Assembly (NCBI GenBank): GCA_016711215.1
Contig: JADJTL010000004.1
Location: 222,804-286,803 of the forward strand
Source of the DNA: Pseudomonadota bacterium
Lineage (GTDB): Bacteria; Myxococcota_A; Polyangia; GCA-2747355
Length of the DNA stretch: 64,000 nucleotides
Reading direction: 5' to 3'
Below the pieces are notes generated by a model. The model did not search any database. It was given only the letters and a program-made list of their open reading frames with translations, and was not told the origin of the DNA. A program made the position numbers and the translations under genes. This document shows positions 1 through 6,994 of this stretch, piece after piece; position 1 is the stretch's first letter, and every line of letters starts with the position of its first letter.

Positions 1-1077
1 GCGCCGGTGTTGCAGCTCACGCTGCTCGGCTATGCCGTGAACATGGACGTCGAGCACGTCGCCACCGTGGTCACCGACGAGGACCACAGCCCCGCCAGTC
101 GCGCCTTGGTGCGCGGCATGCTGGCCGATCCGACGCTGCGCCTGCGCGGCGCCGCCAGCGATCCGGTGGCGCGGGTGGTGGAGGGTTCGGCGAGCGTCGC
201 CGTGGTGGTACCACGCGGCTTCGGCGCGCGCCTCACACGTGGCCGACCAGTGCAGGTGCAGGTGCTCGTCGACGGCACGGATACGGTTCAGGCGCAGGCA
301 GCGATCGACGCCACGACGCGCTTCCTGCAGCGCGAGGCGCTTGGGCTCTACGCGGCGCAGCGGTGGGCGGCCGCGGGAGCGACAGCCGCGGAGCCGAGCG
401 CGCCCCTGGCGAGCGCGCCCCTGGCGAGCGTGCCGCGCGTCAGCGCCGAGCCACGCCTGCTCTACAACCCGCGCCTGCGCAGCGCGACCTATATGGTGCC
501 GGGCGTCGCCGCCACGGTGCTGCTGGTGATCACCTCGATCATCACGGCGATGAGCATCGCGCGCGAGCGCGAGCTCGGCACGATCGAGCAGCTGATGGTG
601 ACGCCGATTCGCCCCTCGACGCTGCTGCTGGGCAAGATCCTGCCCTTCGCGATGATCGGGCTCGTCGTCGCCGGCCTCGTGCTCGCCGTCGGAATCCATC
701 TCTTCGACGTCCCCGTGCGTGGCTCGCCGCTGCTGCTGCTGCTCGGGACGGCGCTCTACTTGCTGAACACGCTGGGCACCGGCGTCTTCATCTCGACGAT
801 GGCCCGCACCCAACAGCAGGCAATCCTCGGCAGCTTCTTCTTCATCATGCCGGCGATCTTGCTCTCGGGGTTCATGAGCCCGATCGCCAACATGCCGGGC
901 TGGGCGCAGTGGCTCACGGCCTTCAATCCCGTGCGCTACTACATCGAGGTGCTGCGCGCGTGCTTGCTCAAAGGAGCGGGCTTCTTCGACCTGGGCCAAC
1001 CGCTGGCGGCTCTGGCAGTGCTAGGCGGCGGCATCCTGACGCTGGCCTCGCTGCGCTTCCGCAAGCGCACTGCCTGA
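1..1077 (+). CDS. ABC-2 type transporter permease, 3' part (start lies upstream)
   Basis: Inner-membrane subunit of an ABC exporter, YhhJ/YbhR-like. The reading frame is open from the first base and the first residues match the end of the usual first membrane helix (LLGYAVNMDV), so the true start is outside the window. A periplasmic domain of about 130 residues follows (phrases LADPTLRL and VVVPRGFGARL). Then come five hydrophobic segments with the family signatures ARERELGTIEQLMVTP and LSGFMSPIANMPGWAQW. Such permeases export drugs, lipids or hydrophobic compounds with a partner ATPase, not visible here. A 15-bp in-frame duplication at 400-429 adds a repeated APLAS stretch in the periplasmic domain, so that loop tolerates length change. 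Confidence 0.9.
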   Translation, partial: APVLQLTLLGYAVNMDVEHVATVVTDEDHSPASRALVRGMLADPTLRLRGAASDPVARVVEGSASVAVVVPRGFGARLTRGRPVQVQVLVDGTDTVQAQAAIDATTRFLQREALGLYAAQRWAAAGATAAEPSAPLASAPLASVPRVSAEPRLLYNPRLRSATYMVPGVAATVLLVITSIITAMSIARERELGTIEQLMVTPIRPSTLLLGKILPFAMIGLVVAGLVLAVGIHLFDVPVRGSPLLLLLGTALYLLNTLGTGVFISTMARTQQQAILGSFFFIMPAILLSGFMSPIANMPGWAQWLTAFNPVRYYIEVLRACLLKGAGFFDLGQPLAALAVLGGGILTLASLRFRKRTA

Positions 1078-1103
1078 GAGCGCAGCTCGTCACCGCGACG
1101 GCC

Positions 1104-1958
1104 TCAGCGGGTCGGGGGCGCGACCGCCAGCCCAAGCTTCTGGCGCAGGCGCGCGGCCTCCGCCTGCCAGCGCGGCTCGAGCGTGGTCTGAAGCGCCAGC
1201 ACCGCCTGCAGCTCGCGCGCAGCCTCCGCCCGTTCATCGTTCGCCGCGAGCGCCTGCGCCAGAAAGAGCCGCGTCAGCGGGCGCGGCTCGAGGGCCAGCG
1301 CGCGCCGCAGCGTCGCCACGGCCCTTTCGACATCGCCGATGCTCAGCGGCCAGCCCGGCGCGCTGAGATAGAGCTTACCGAGGAAGACCAAGGGGCCGGC
1401 GCCGTCGAAGCGCGGGTCGAGCTCGGCCGCTCGCTTGCCCGCCGCCTCCATCGGCTTGACCAGGCTGAGCTTCGAACGCGCCTCCGCGAGCTGACCGAGA
1501 CCAAGCGCCAGGTAGTAGTGCCCCTCGACGCGCTGCGGCTCGCGCCGCAGCGCCTGCCGCGCCCAGGCGACCGCGCGCTCGGCGTCCGCGGCCTGGCCCG
1601 CGTGCGTACCGGCGCGACGGCTGCAGAGAAACTCCGCACGCGCCAGGCGCCACGCCCAGGCGAACGCCGCCTCGGCAGCGCCGACGGCGTCGACGAGCAG
1701 GCGGCGCTGCGCGCGCGCCGCGTCACCATCGATGAGCGCCTGCGCCAGCAGCGCGTCGGCGCGCATCAGCGCGGCCTCGCGCGCGGCGGGTGTCGCGGGC
1801 GGTTTCGCCGCCGCCGGCGCAGGCCTTGGGGCCACCACGGAGCGCGTCGAAGCACAGGCGCTGAGCGCCACGCCGAGCAGCGCCGCCAACGGGAGAAGGC
1901 GCAGGGAGTCCGCACGCCCCGCCCGGACGGCCGGCAGGCCAGGAAGGGTCTTTCGCAA
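1104..1958 (-). CDS. TPR-containing lipoprotein, TatT-like
   Basis: Predicted periplasmic lipoprotein of 284 residues. The N-terminus has basic residues, a hydrophobic stretch and a lipobox L32-S-A-C35. An Ala/Pro-rich linker follows, then helical repeats with TPR spacing, for example the stretches around HYYLALGLGQLAEA and AVATLRRALALEPRPLTRLF. The phrase LSAPGWPLSIGD before a repeat recalls the TRAP-transporter T-component (TatT) lipoproteins, but that assignment is an inference. It converges on the ABC permease gene and is transcribed away from the cytochrome genes. Its substrate or partner is unknown. Confidence 0.8.
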   Translation of the reverse strand: MRKTLPGLPAVRAGRADSLRLLPLAALLGVALSACASTRSVVAPRPAPAAAKPPATPAAREAALMRADALLAQALIDGDAARAQRRLLVDAVGAAEAAFAWAWRLARAEFLCSRRAGTHAGQAADAERAVAWARQALRREPQRVEGHYYLALGLGQLAEARSKLSLVKPMEAAGKRAAELDPRFDGAGPLVFLGKLYLSAPGWPLSIGDVERAVATLRRALALEPRPLTRLFLAQALAANDERAEAARELQAVLALQTTLEPRWQAEAARLRQKLGLAVAPPTR

Positions 1959-2209
1959 AAGGGGGCTTCTTGTCCTCTATTCGCGAGCTCTGCATCGCTC
2001 TCGCTCCTTCCAAGCTAACTGCATGGCTGCATGAGTGGTTTCGCGCATCGCCGGCCGCCGGCGAGCGGAGCACACTGGATCGAATGATCGACGGCCCTTA
2101 CCATGTTCCGAGGGCCGCGTCCGCGACAAGCACTTTGCCCTGGACCCCACGGCCTGGCTTGCGCGGCGCAGCGCGATTGTTCGGCAGGCAACCACCCAAG
2201 GAGACTCGA

Positions 2210-2626
2210 ATGCACAGCCATCGGCGCTTCCTCGTCCCGCTCGTCGCGCTCGCGTTCCTGCTCGCCGGCGGGTTCGGAGCGACCGCCCACGCAGCGAAAG
2301 ACAAGCCTCCGGCCGGAAAGATCGAGATCAAGGGCTGCCAGAAGAAGAAGCCGCCGGTGAGCTTCGACCACGGGGCGCACGTCAAGCTGCTCGGAGGCGC
2401 CAAGTCCTGCGCCGACTGCCACCACAACGTCAAGGGCAACGCCGCCACGGAGCATAGCTGCACGAGTTGCCACAGCAAGCCGCAGGGCACCAAGCCGGGC
2501 ACCTGCGCCGACGCCAGCCCGAGCAAGAACCCGCTGCACGTGACCTGCATCGGCTGCCACAAGAAGGAGCTCGCCGCGGGCAAGACCAAGGCCGCCACCA
2601 AATGCGGCCAGTGCCACGCCAAGTAG
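2210..2626 (+). CDS. periplasmic tetraheme c-type cytochrome (class III/c3-c7 like)
   Basis: Small electron carrier of 138 residues. A signal peptide ends near A27-H-A29. Four CxxCH heme-attachment motifs are visible: C67-C70-H71, C84-C87-H88, C113-C116-H117 and C132-C135-H136. An upstream FDHGAH patch supplies histidines suited to be distal ligands, as in cytochromes c3 and c7. The start ATG is chosen because AAGGAGA lies just upstream and the signal peptide begins there; the open frame further upstream is non-coding. The heptaheme cytochrome gene starts 35 bp downstream, so the pair is probably cotranscribed. Heme attachment would need the cytochrome c maturation system, of which ccmA/ccmB lie at 48.5-50.2 kb. 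Confidence 0.93.
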   Translation: MHSHRRFLVPLVALAFLLAGGFGATAHAAKDKPPAGKIEIKGCQKKKPPVSFDHGAHVKLLGGAKSCADCHHNVKGNAATEHSCTSCHSKPQGTKPGTCADASPSKNPLHVTCIGCHKKELAAGKTKAATKCGQCHAK

Positions 2627-2661
2627 CGGCATAACGCGCGCACGACCCCCGCAGGCCCCAC

Positions 2662-3750
2662 ATGACCCGTAGGCCCCGCAGACCCCGCAGCAAGGGTGTC
2701 TTGAGCGCAGCCGATCACGCTTCCCCCGCGCCGCCAGCCGCAGCAGCCGCAGCGCCGCCGCCCCGCCGTCGCCAGAGGCCTCTGGCGCTGCTCTGGGTGA
2801 TCGCGCTGCTGGTGTTGGCGAGCGTCGGCGTGGCCGCGACCCTGCTCTACCGCCAGCGTCCGCCAGCCGTGGTCGAGCAGCGCAACGCCTTTGGCGAGCA
2901 AGAGCGCTGCGCGACCTGCCATCCGGCTGGCAGTCGGCCGGGGCCGCAGGGGGCGCGCAAGCCACATCCGGCTTTGCCGGGGCACGCCGACCTGGCATCA
3001 ATCGGTTGCACCCCCTGTCACGGCGGCAACGCGCGCGCGCGCGCCATGAAGGACGCCCATGGCCCCGCGATCGGTAGCGGCCCCACGGCGTTTCTGCCCG
3101 AAGGCCTGCGCGAGATTGGCTGTGCGCGCTGCCACCTACTCGATGCGCCGCGCGTGGCGCTGCCGACCCTCTCGACCGGGCGCCGGCTCTTCGCCAGCTC
3201 GCAATGCATCGGCTGCCACCGTCCCGGCAGCCATCCGCGGGGCCTCGGCTTCGACCTGCCCAAGCTGCCGCAACGCAGCCCCGCCGCGCTGCGCGCGCTG
3301 CTGCTCGATCCGCGGCAGCGCACGCCGCACGCGACGATGTGGCCTGTCACCAGCGCCAGCGCTCGGGGCGCCTATGCCAAGGACGCCGCGGGGCGCCGCC
3401 CGGCGCTGGAGGCGTTGATCGCCTATGTGCTGATGGTCGGCGATCAGCCGCAACGCCAGCGCCTGGCCGCCCACTGGACGCCCCGCGAGCTGCATATCGA
3501 CGGACCGTGCACGGCCTGCCATGCGCTGCAAAGCGCCGCGGCCAGCGGCCTGCCCCACGCCTGCGCGCTGCTGCGCAAGCACGAGCCCCTTCGCTGCCGG
3601 CGCTGCCACGACACACCGCCAGCGGACCTGGGCGCCCTCTGCCCGCAGATCCGCGCGCATCTCTACCAATGCGGCAGCTGCCACCTCCGCGATGGCGACG
3701 GCGCCGCACGCCTGCTCGAGCAGGCGCTGACCTTCCCCGCCGATAAATGA
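2662..3750 (+). CDS. membrane-anchored heptaheme c-type cytochrome
   Basis: Protein of 362 residues with an Ala/Pro/Arg-rich cytoplasmic head, one transmembrane helix at about residues 41-62, and a periplasmic domain carrying seven CxxCH motifs: CATCH (83-87), CTPCH, CARCH, CIGCH, CTACH, CRRCH and CGSCH. The arrangement suggests a quinol-linked or intermediate electron carrier held at the inner membrane that could pass electrons to the neighbouring soluble tetraheme cytochrome; that role is inferred. Part of the sequence (around RRLFASSQCIGCHRPG) resembles mono-heme cytochrome c domains. Its stop codon overlaps the start of folC by ATGA, so translation of the two is likely coupled. Confidence 0.88.
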   Translation: MTRRPRRPRSKGVLSAADHASPAPPAAAAAAPPPRRRQRPLALLWVIALLVLASVGVAATLLYRQRPPAVVEQRNAFGEQERCATCHPAGSRPGPQGARKPHPALPGHADLASIGCTPCHGGNARARAMKDAHGPAIGSGPTAFLPEGLREIGCARCHLLDAPRVALPTLSTGRRLFASSQCIGCHRPGSHPRGLGFDLPKLPQRSPAALRALLLDPRQRTPHATMWPVTSASARGAYAKDAAGRRPALEALIAYVLMVGDQPQRQRLAAHWTPRELHIDGPCTACHALQSAAASGLPHACALLRKHEPLRCRRCHDTPPADLGALCPQIRAHLYQCGSCHLRDGDGAARLLEQALTFPADK

Positions 3751-5180
3751 ACCGCGCCTCGCCTGGCGGCGGCGCGTGGGAGCGCTACCGCCACGCCACC
3801 GCCTACGTCAACGAGGGGCTGATTCGCCCCGGCCCTGGACCCCAGGCCGGCGCGGGTCCGGGCCCGCGCGAATGGCTGCGGCAGCGGCTGCTCCCGGCGT
3901 TAGGGCATCCCGAGCGCGCCTTTCGCGCGATTCACGTTACGGGCACCGCGGGCAAGGGTTCCGTGGCGACGATGATCGCCCAGATTCTGCATGCGGCCGG
4001 CTATCGCACCGGGCTGCATGCCTCGCCCTACCTGCAGGTGGCCACCGAGAAGCTCTGGGTCGCTGGTCGCTACGCCAGCGCCGACGCCTACGCGGACCTC
4101 GTCGAGGCGCTGCGGCCGGTGGCGGAGACCCTGCGAGCCCCTGGGCTGCCGCTCCACACGATCTTCTCCGTGGCGCTCTTTCTGGAGCACTTCCGCCGCG
4201 CCCAGCTCGACATCGGCGTGGTCGAGGTCGGGGTCGGAGGCCGCTTCGACCTGACCAACGTGCTGCAGACCGAGGTCGCGGTCCTGACCAACGTCGGCCT
4301 CGATCACGTCGAGACGCTTGGACCGACGCTCGAGGCTATCGCCTGGCATAAGGCGGGCGTGATCCACCGCGGCTGCCGTGCCGTGGTCTTCGCCGATGGT
4401 GAGGACGATCCGCTTTGGCGCGCGTCCCAACGTGAGGCCACGCAGGTCGGCGCCACTTTGCGTCGCGTCTGCAGCGGCGACCTGCGCTACGAGCAGGCTG
4501 CGGCTGGGACGGCGCGCGTCGCCCTCTTGGGCTCGCGCTACGGCGCGCTCGAGCTTTCTCTGGCGATGTCGGGCCCAGCGCAGGCCCGCAATGCGGCGCT
4601 CGCCGTGGCAGCCTGCGAGGCGTTCGACCCCAGCGGCGCGAAGCTCAGCCCCACCGCCATCGCGCAAGGCCTGGCCCGGGCGTGCCTCCCTGCGCGCGGC
4701 GAATGGATCGGCGACGTTGCGCGGCGGCGGGCCGGCACGACGCCACGCGTGCTGCTCGACGGCGCGCATAACGCGAACAAGCTCGATGCGCTGCGGGCGC
4801 TGCTGCAAGAACCGGTGGCCGCCGGTCGCGCTCGATTGCACCTGCTGCTCGGAGCACTACAGGGCAAGCGCGTCGACGAGGCCTTCGCCCGCCTGGCGGC
4901 CGAGGCCGACCAGGTGACGGTCACAGAGCCGCAGGTGTACGGCAAACCTGCGCTCCCGGCCGAGGCCCTGGCGACGCGGCTTCAGGGGCTGACGCGTCGC
5001 CCGCTCACGCGCCAGCCTGACCCCCAGGCCGCGCTCGACGAGGTCCTCGCCCAGGCCGACGCCGACGACCTCGTCGTGATCACCGGCTCCCTCTACCTGG
5101 CGGGCAGCCTGCGCGAGCGCTGGTATCCGGCGGCAGAGGTGCTCCGCGCGGGCACGAGCTGGCCGGACGCGCTGGACTGA
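3747..5180 (+). CDS. folC: dihydrofolate synthase / folylpolyglutamate synthase
   Basis: ATP-dependent Mur-ligase-family enzyme that adds glutamate to dihydropteroate and/or tetrahydrofolate. The P-loop is seen at residues 65-72 (TGTAGKGS; most relatives have N where A68 stands). The metal/substrate loop VGVGGRFDLTNVL and the C-terminal ligase-domain motif LLDGAHNANKLDAL are also present. At 477 residues it is slightly longer than usual because of an N-terminal extension and a Gly/Pro-rich insert around residue 30. The ATG overlaps the stop of the heptaheme cytochrome gene. The link to electron transport is probably only positional. Confidence 0.93.
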   Translation: MNRASPGGGAWERYRHATAYVNEGLIRPGPGPQAGAGPGPREWLRQRLLPALGHPERAFRAIHVTGTAGKGSVATMIAQILHAAGYRTGLHASPYLQVATEKLWVAGRYASADAYADLVEALRPVAETLRAPGLPLHTIFSVALFLEHFRRAQLDIGVVEVGVGGRFDLTNVLQTEVAVLTNVGLDHVETLGPTLEAIAWHKAGVIHRGCRAVVFADGEDDPLWRASQREATQVGATLRRVCSGDLRYEQAAAGTARVALLGSRYGALELSLAMSGPAQARNAALAVAACEAFDPSGAKLSPTAIAQGLARACLPARGEWIGDVARRRAGTTPRVLLDGAHNANKLDALRALLQEPVAAGRARLHLLLGALQGKRVDEAFARLAAEADQVTVTEPQVYGKPALPAEALATRLQGLTRRPLTRQPDPQAALDEVLAQADADDLVVITGSLYLAGSLRERWYPAAEVLRAGTSWPDALD

Positions 5181-5473
5181 ACCTGGCGCGGGGGGACGAC
5201 CCTGCATCCCTGAATTTACTCGCCGCAGATGCTGGAAATTTCCCGCCTGCAACTGCACTGGTTGGCACCACCTCCTCATGGGCGGCGGATCACAGCAGCC
5301 GAGGATGGTATAGGCGATCGCAGCCCGCTCGCCACCTGTGTCCAGCCAGCGAACAGGAAGTTCTTCCTCGTCAGAGCGACCCGGACATGGAGTCGTTCAA
5401 CGGCTCCGTGGTCGATCGGGATAGCGCCATGCTCGAGGAAGCGCCGCAGTCGTCGCCCTGCACTGAACCCATA
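5181..5473. other. intergenic region without recognised gene
   Basis: About 290 bp between folC and the 12-bp repeat block. No open frame with a credible ribosome-binding site, no tRNA fold and no T-tracted hairpin was seen. Confidence 0.5.
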
Positions 5474-5545
5474 GCGGAGGCTTGAGCGGAGGCTTGAGCG
5501 GAGGCCTGAGCGGAGGCTTGAGCGGAGGCTTGAGCGGAGGCTTGA
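5474..5545. repeat. 12-bp tandem repeat, 6 copies
   Basis: Six consecutive units of GCGGAGGCTTGA; the third copy reads CCTGA in place of CTTGA. It lies just beyond the 3' end of the small lipoprotein gene on the minus strand. It is in phase with codons but not inside a credible gene. Confidence 0.95.
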
Positions 5546-5559
5546 GCGCTCGCGCGCGC

Positions 5560-5991
5560 CTACTCGACGCGCACGCGCCAGATCTGCGCGCTCTCCGGCA
5601 CGCCGACCACGGTGAAGGTCACCGTGGCGTAGCGACCGTCCGTCGGCGCCTTGCCCACCACCCGGAACTGAGCCCGTTGGTCCGTGGTCGCGAAGGGCAA
5701 GGTGCTGGGCTTCAACTCGAGGCGATCGGCGAAGGCCGCCTCGACGACAGCCTCGACGACCAATGGCCGCAGCGCGGGTCGATTGAGCCCGATCGTCAGC
5801 GAGAGCGCTCCGTTGACGACGAGGTCGGCGGTGGGATCGAGAAAGGGCTGAATCGTGATCAGCGGATCGTCAGCACCGCAGCCGCCGCCAAGGGCTGGCG
5901 CGAGGGTCAGCCAGCTCGCGAACAAGAGGCGCCACGCAGGGCACCATGAGCGACGTGGATTGGACAGCATGAGTGCCGCCAAATGGACCAC
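5560..5991 (-). CDS. small putative lipoprotein
   Basis: Protein of 143 residues with a hydrophobic N-terminal segment ending in the lipobox-like LGGGC. The mature part is a single beta-rich domain without recognised motifs (for example LVVNGALSLTIGLNRP and RYATVTFTVVGVPE). The start could be the first Met or Met8 (5970). Function is unknown. Lipobox and size support a real envelope protein. The 12-bp repeat block begins 15 bp beyond its stop codon. Confidence 0.7.
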   Translation of the reverse strand: MVHLAALMLSNPRRSWCPAWRLLFASWLTLAPALGGGCGADDPLITIQPFLDPTADLVVNGALSLTIGLNRPALRPLVVEAVVEAAFADRLELKPSTLPFATTDQRAQFRVVGKAPTDGRYATVTFTVVGVPESAQIWRVRVE

Positions 5992-6060
5992 GAAACGCCC
6001 CCCGCGTCAAAAAGGCCGGTGGGAGCGACGAAGCACCATGAGCGCGCCACGAGCGCTTCC

Positions 6061-6090
6061 CTTGACAGCGGGCGCACCCGAGCGCTAAAG
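6061..6090 (+). promoter_or_regulatory. putative sigma-70 promoter for the bTHX-like gene
   Basis: A perfect -35 box TTGACA (6061-6066) is followed after 18 bp by TAAAGA (6085-6090), a weak -10 match. The small basic protein gene begins 31 bp later. The -35 match is strong; the -10 is a guess. Confidence 0.4.
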
Positions 6091-6121
6091 ACGCTTTTTG
6101 CCAGCATTTTGGGGTATCAAC

Positions 6122-6241
6122 ATGGGTCGTGGCGATCGGCGTAGTTCATGGAAATCGCGGCGTCATGCCGCCAAGCGTAAGCAGAAGGTCCGCGTCAAGC
6201 GCCAGCGCTTGGAGAAGAAGCAGGGCGGCAGCGCCGGCTGA
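6122..6241 (+). CDS. 39-residue basic protein resembling ribosomal protein bTHX
   Basis: ATG at 6122 opens a 39-codon frame whose product starts MGRGDRRSSWKSRRHAAKRK and is almost entirely basic. The MG(R/K)GDRR opening is the hallmark of the small 30S subunit protein THX (Thermus bTHX, plastid PSRP4), which is about 26 residues long in Thermus. After that the sequence diverges: the aromatic/Gly-rich tail of THX is replaced by Lys/Arg/Gln. A TTGACA box lies upstream and the ribosome-binding site is weak (GGGG). The identification rests on the N-terminal signature and the charge. An alternative is an unrelated basic RNA-binding peptide. Confidence 0.6.
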   Translation: MGRGDRRSSWKSRRHAAKRKQKVRVKRQRLEKKQGGSAG

Positions 6242-6340
6242 GCGATCGCTTCGAACTCGTTTCGATAGCGGTCGGTGCAGGCTTCACGGCAGGCATGCAG
6301 GGCGGGCTACGCGGCAGGCGCGTTCAGGCGTGCTCAGTGT

Positions 6341-6385
6341 CCTGAGGTCCTGAGGTCCTGAGGTCCTGAGGTCCTGAGGTCCTGA
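6341..6385. repeat. 8-bp tandem repeat, 5 full copies plus a partial
   Basis: Unit CCTGAGGT repeated head to tail with no mismatch and ending in CCTGA. It lies in the gap upstream of the NUDIX gene. Confidence 0.95.
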
Positions 6386-6390
6386 TCGGG

Positions 6391-6435
6391 GCGCGACGGG
6401 CGCGACGGGCGCGACGGGCGCGACGGGCGCGACGG
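6391..6435. repeat. 9-bp tandem repeat, 5 copies
   Basis: Unit GCGCGACGG repeated five times without mismatch, six bases after the end of the 8-bp array. The two different arrays stand side by side. Confidence 0.95.
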
Positions 6436-6546
6436 CGTCGGTGCGTCGCGCGCTGCGTGCCTTAGGCTGCGTCCCTCAGAGCTGCGTCCCTGACTGGGGG
6501 CGCAACGCGAGCCAGGCTGGACACGGGCCGACATGGAGTCTTCGCG

Positions 6547-6975
6547 ATGGCGCAGCAGAGCTTTCGGGTGGTCGCAGCGGTGATTCAGCGTGATGGCAAG
6601 TACCTGATCACCCAGCGGCGCGAGACGGCCTCCCTGCCATTGCTCTGGGAGTTCCCCGGCGGGCGCGTCGAGCCCGGTGAGAGCGACGCGGCGGCGCTGC
6701 AGCGCGAGCTGAAAGAGCGACTCTCCGCCACGGTCCGCGTCGGTGCGCCGGTCGCCTTCCGCCGCCACGACTACGAGGGCTACAGCGTCGAGCTCGTCCT
6801 CTACGAGGCGGAGCTCGAGTCGGCCGACCTGGAGACCCTGGCGGTCAAGGAGTACCGCTGGGTCGAGGCGCACGAGTTCTCGCAGTATCCGCTGCCACCA
6901 GCCGATCGGCAGACGCTCGAGGACGTGCAGACCTTCGTCGGGCGTGGCAAGCCGAAGAAGCCGCCCCAGGCCTGA
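6547..6975 (+). CDS. NUDIX hydrolase, MutT-like
   Basis: Protein of 142 residues with the NUDIX fold opening VVAAVIQRDGKYLITQRR and a family box starting at G39. The box G-x5-E45-x7-R53-E54-L55-x-E57 is good up to E57. The next conserved Glu is R58 and the conserved Gly is S60, so the second half is altered. The QRRE and WEFPGGRVEPGE phrases resemble 8-oxo-dGTP/CTP diphosphatases (MutT class, nucleotide-pool cleaning), but with R58 the substrate and activity are uncertain. A GGAG sequence lies upstream of the ATG. The ATPase gene starts 20 bp downstream. Confidence 0.88.
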   Translation: MAQQSFRVVAAVIQRDGKYLITQRRETASLPLLWEFPGGRVEPGESDAAALQRELKERLSATVRVGAPVAFRRHDYEGYSVELVLYEAELESADLETLAVKEYRWVEAHEFSQYPLPPADRQTLEDVQTFVGRGKPKKPPQA

Positions 6976-6994
6976 AGAGGGATCGGGCGCGCCG

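Larger units (their letters stand above)
6242..6546. other. intergenic region with two tandem repeat blocks
   Basis: About 300 bp between the bTHX-like gene and the NUDIX gene. It is dominated by the 8-bp and 9-bp repeat blocks listed separately. No further gene was seen. Confidence 0.6.

Noticed and set aside
363..2018. 551-codon plus-strand frame crossing the ABC permease and TPR lipoprotein genes
   Set aside because: Alternative-frame reading of two real genes; Arg-rich without motifs.
5474..5545. Possible CRISPR array (also 22544-22609, 45776-45905)
   Set aside because: Units are contiguous with no spacers and far too short; no cas genes.
5482..5949. Plus-strand frame starting in the 12-bp repeats (repeated SGGL)
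   Set aside because: Antisense to the small lipoprotein; the repeat creates the open frame.
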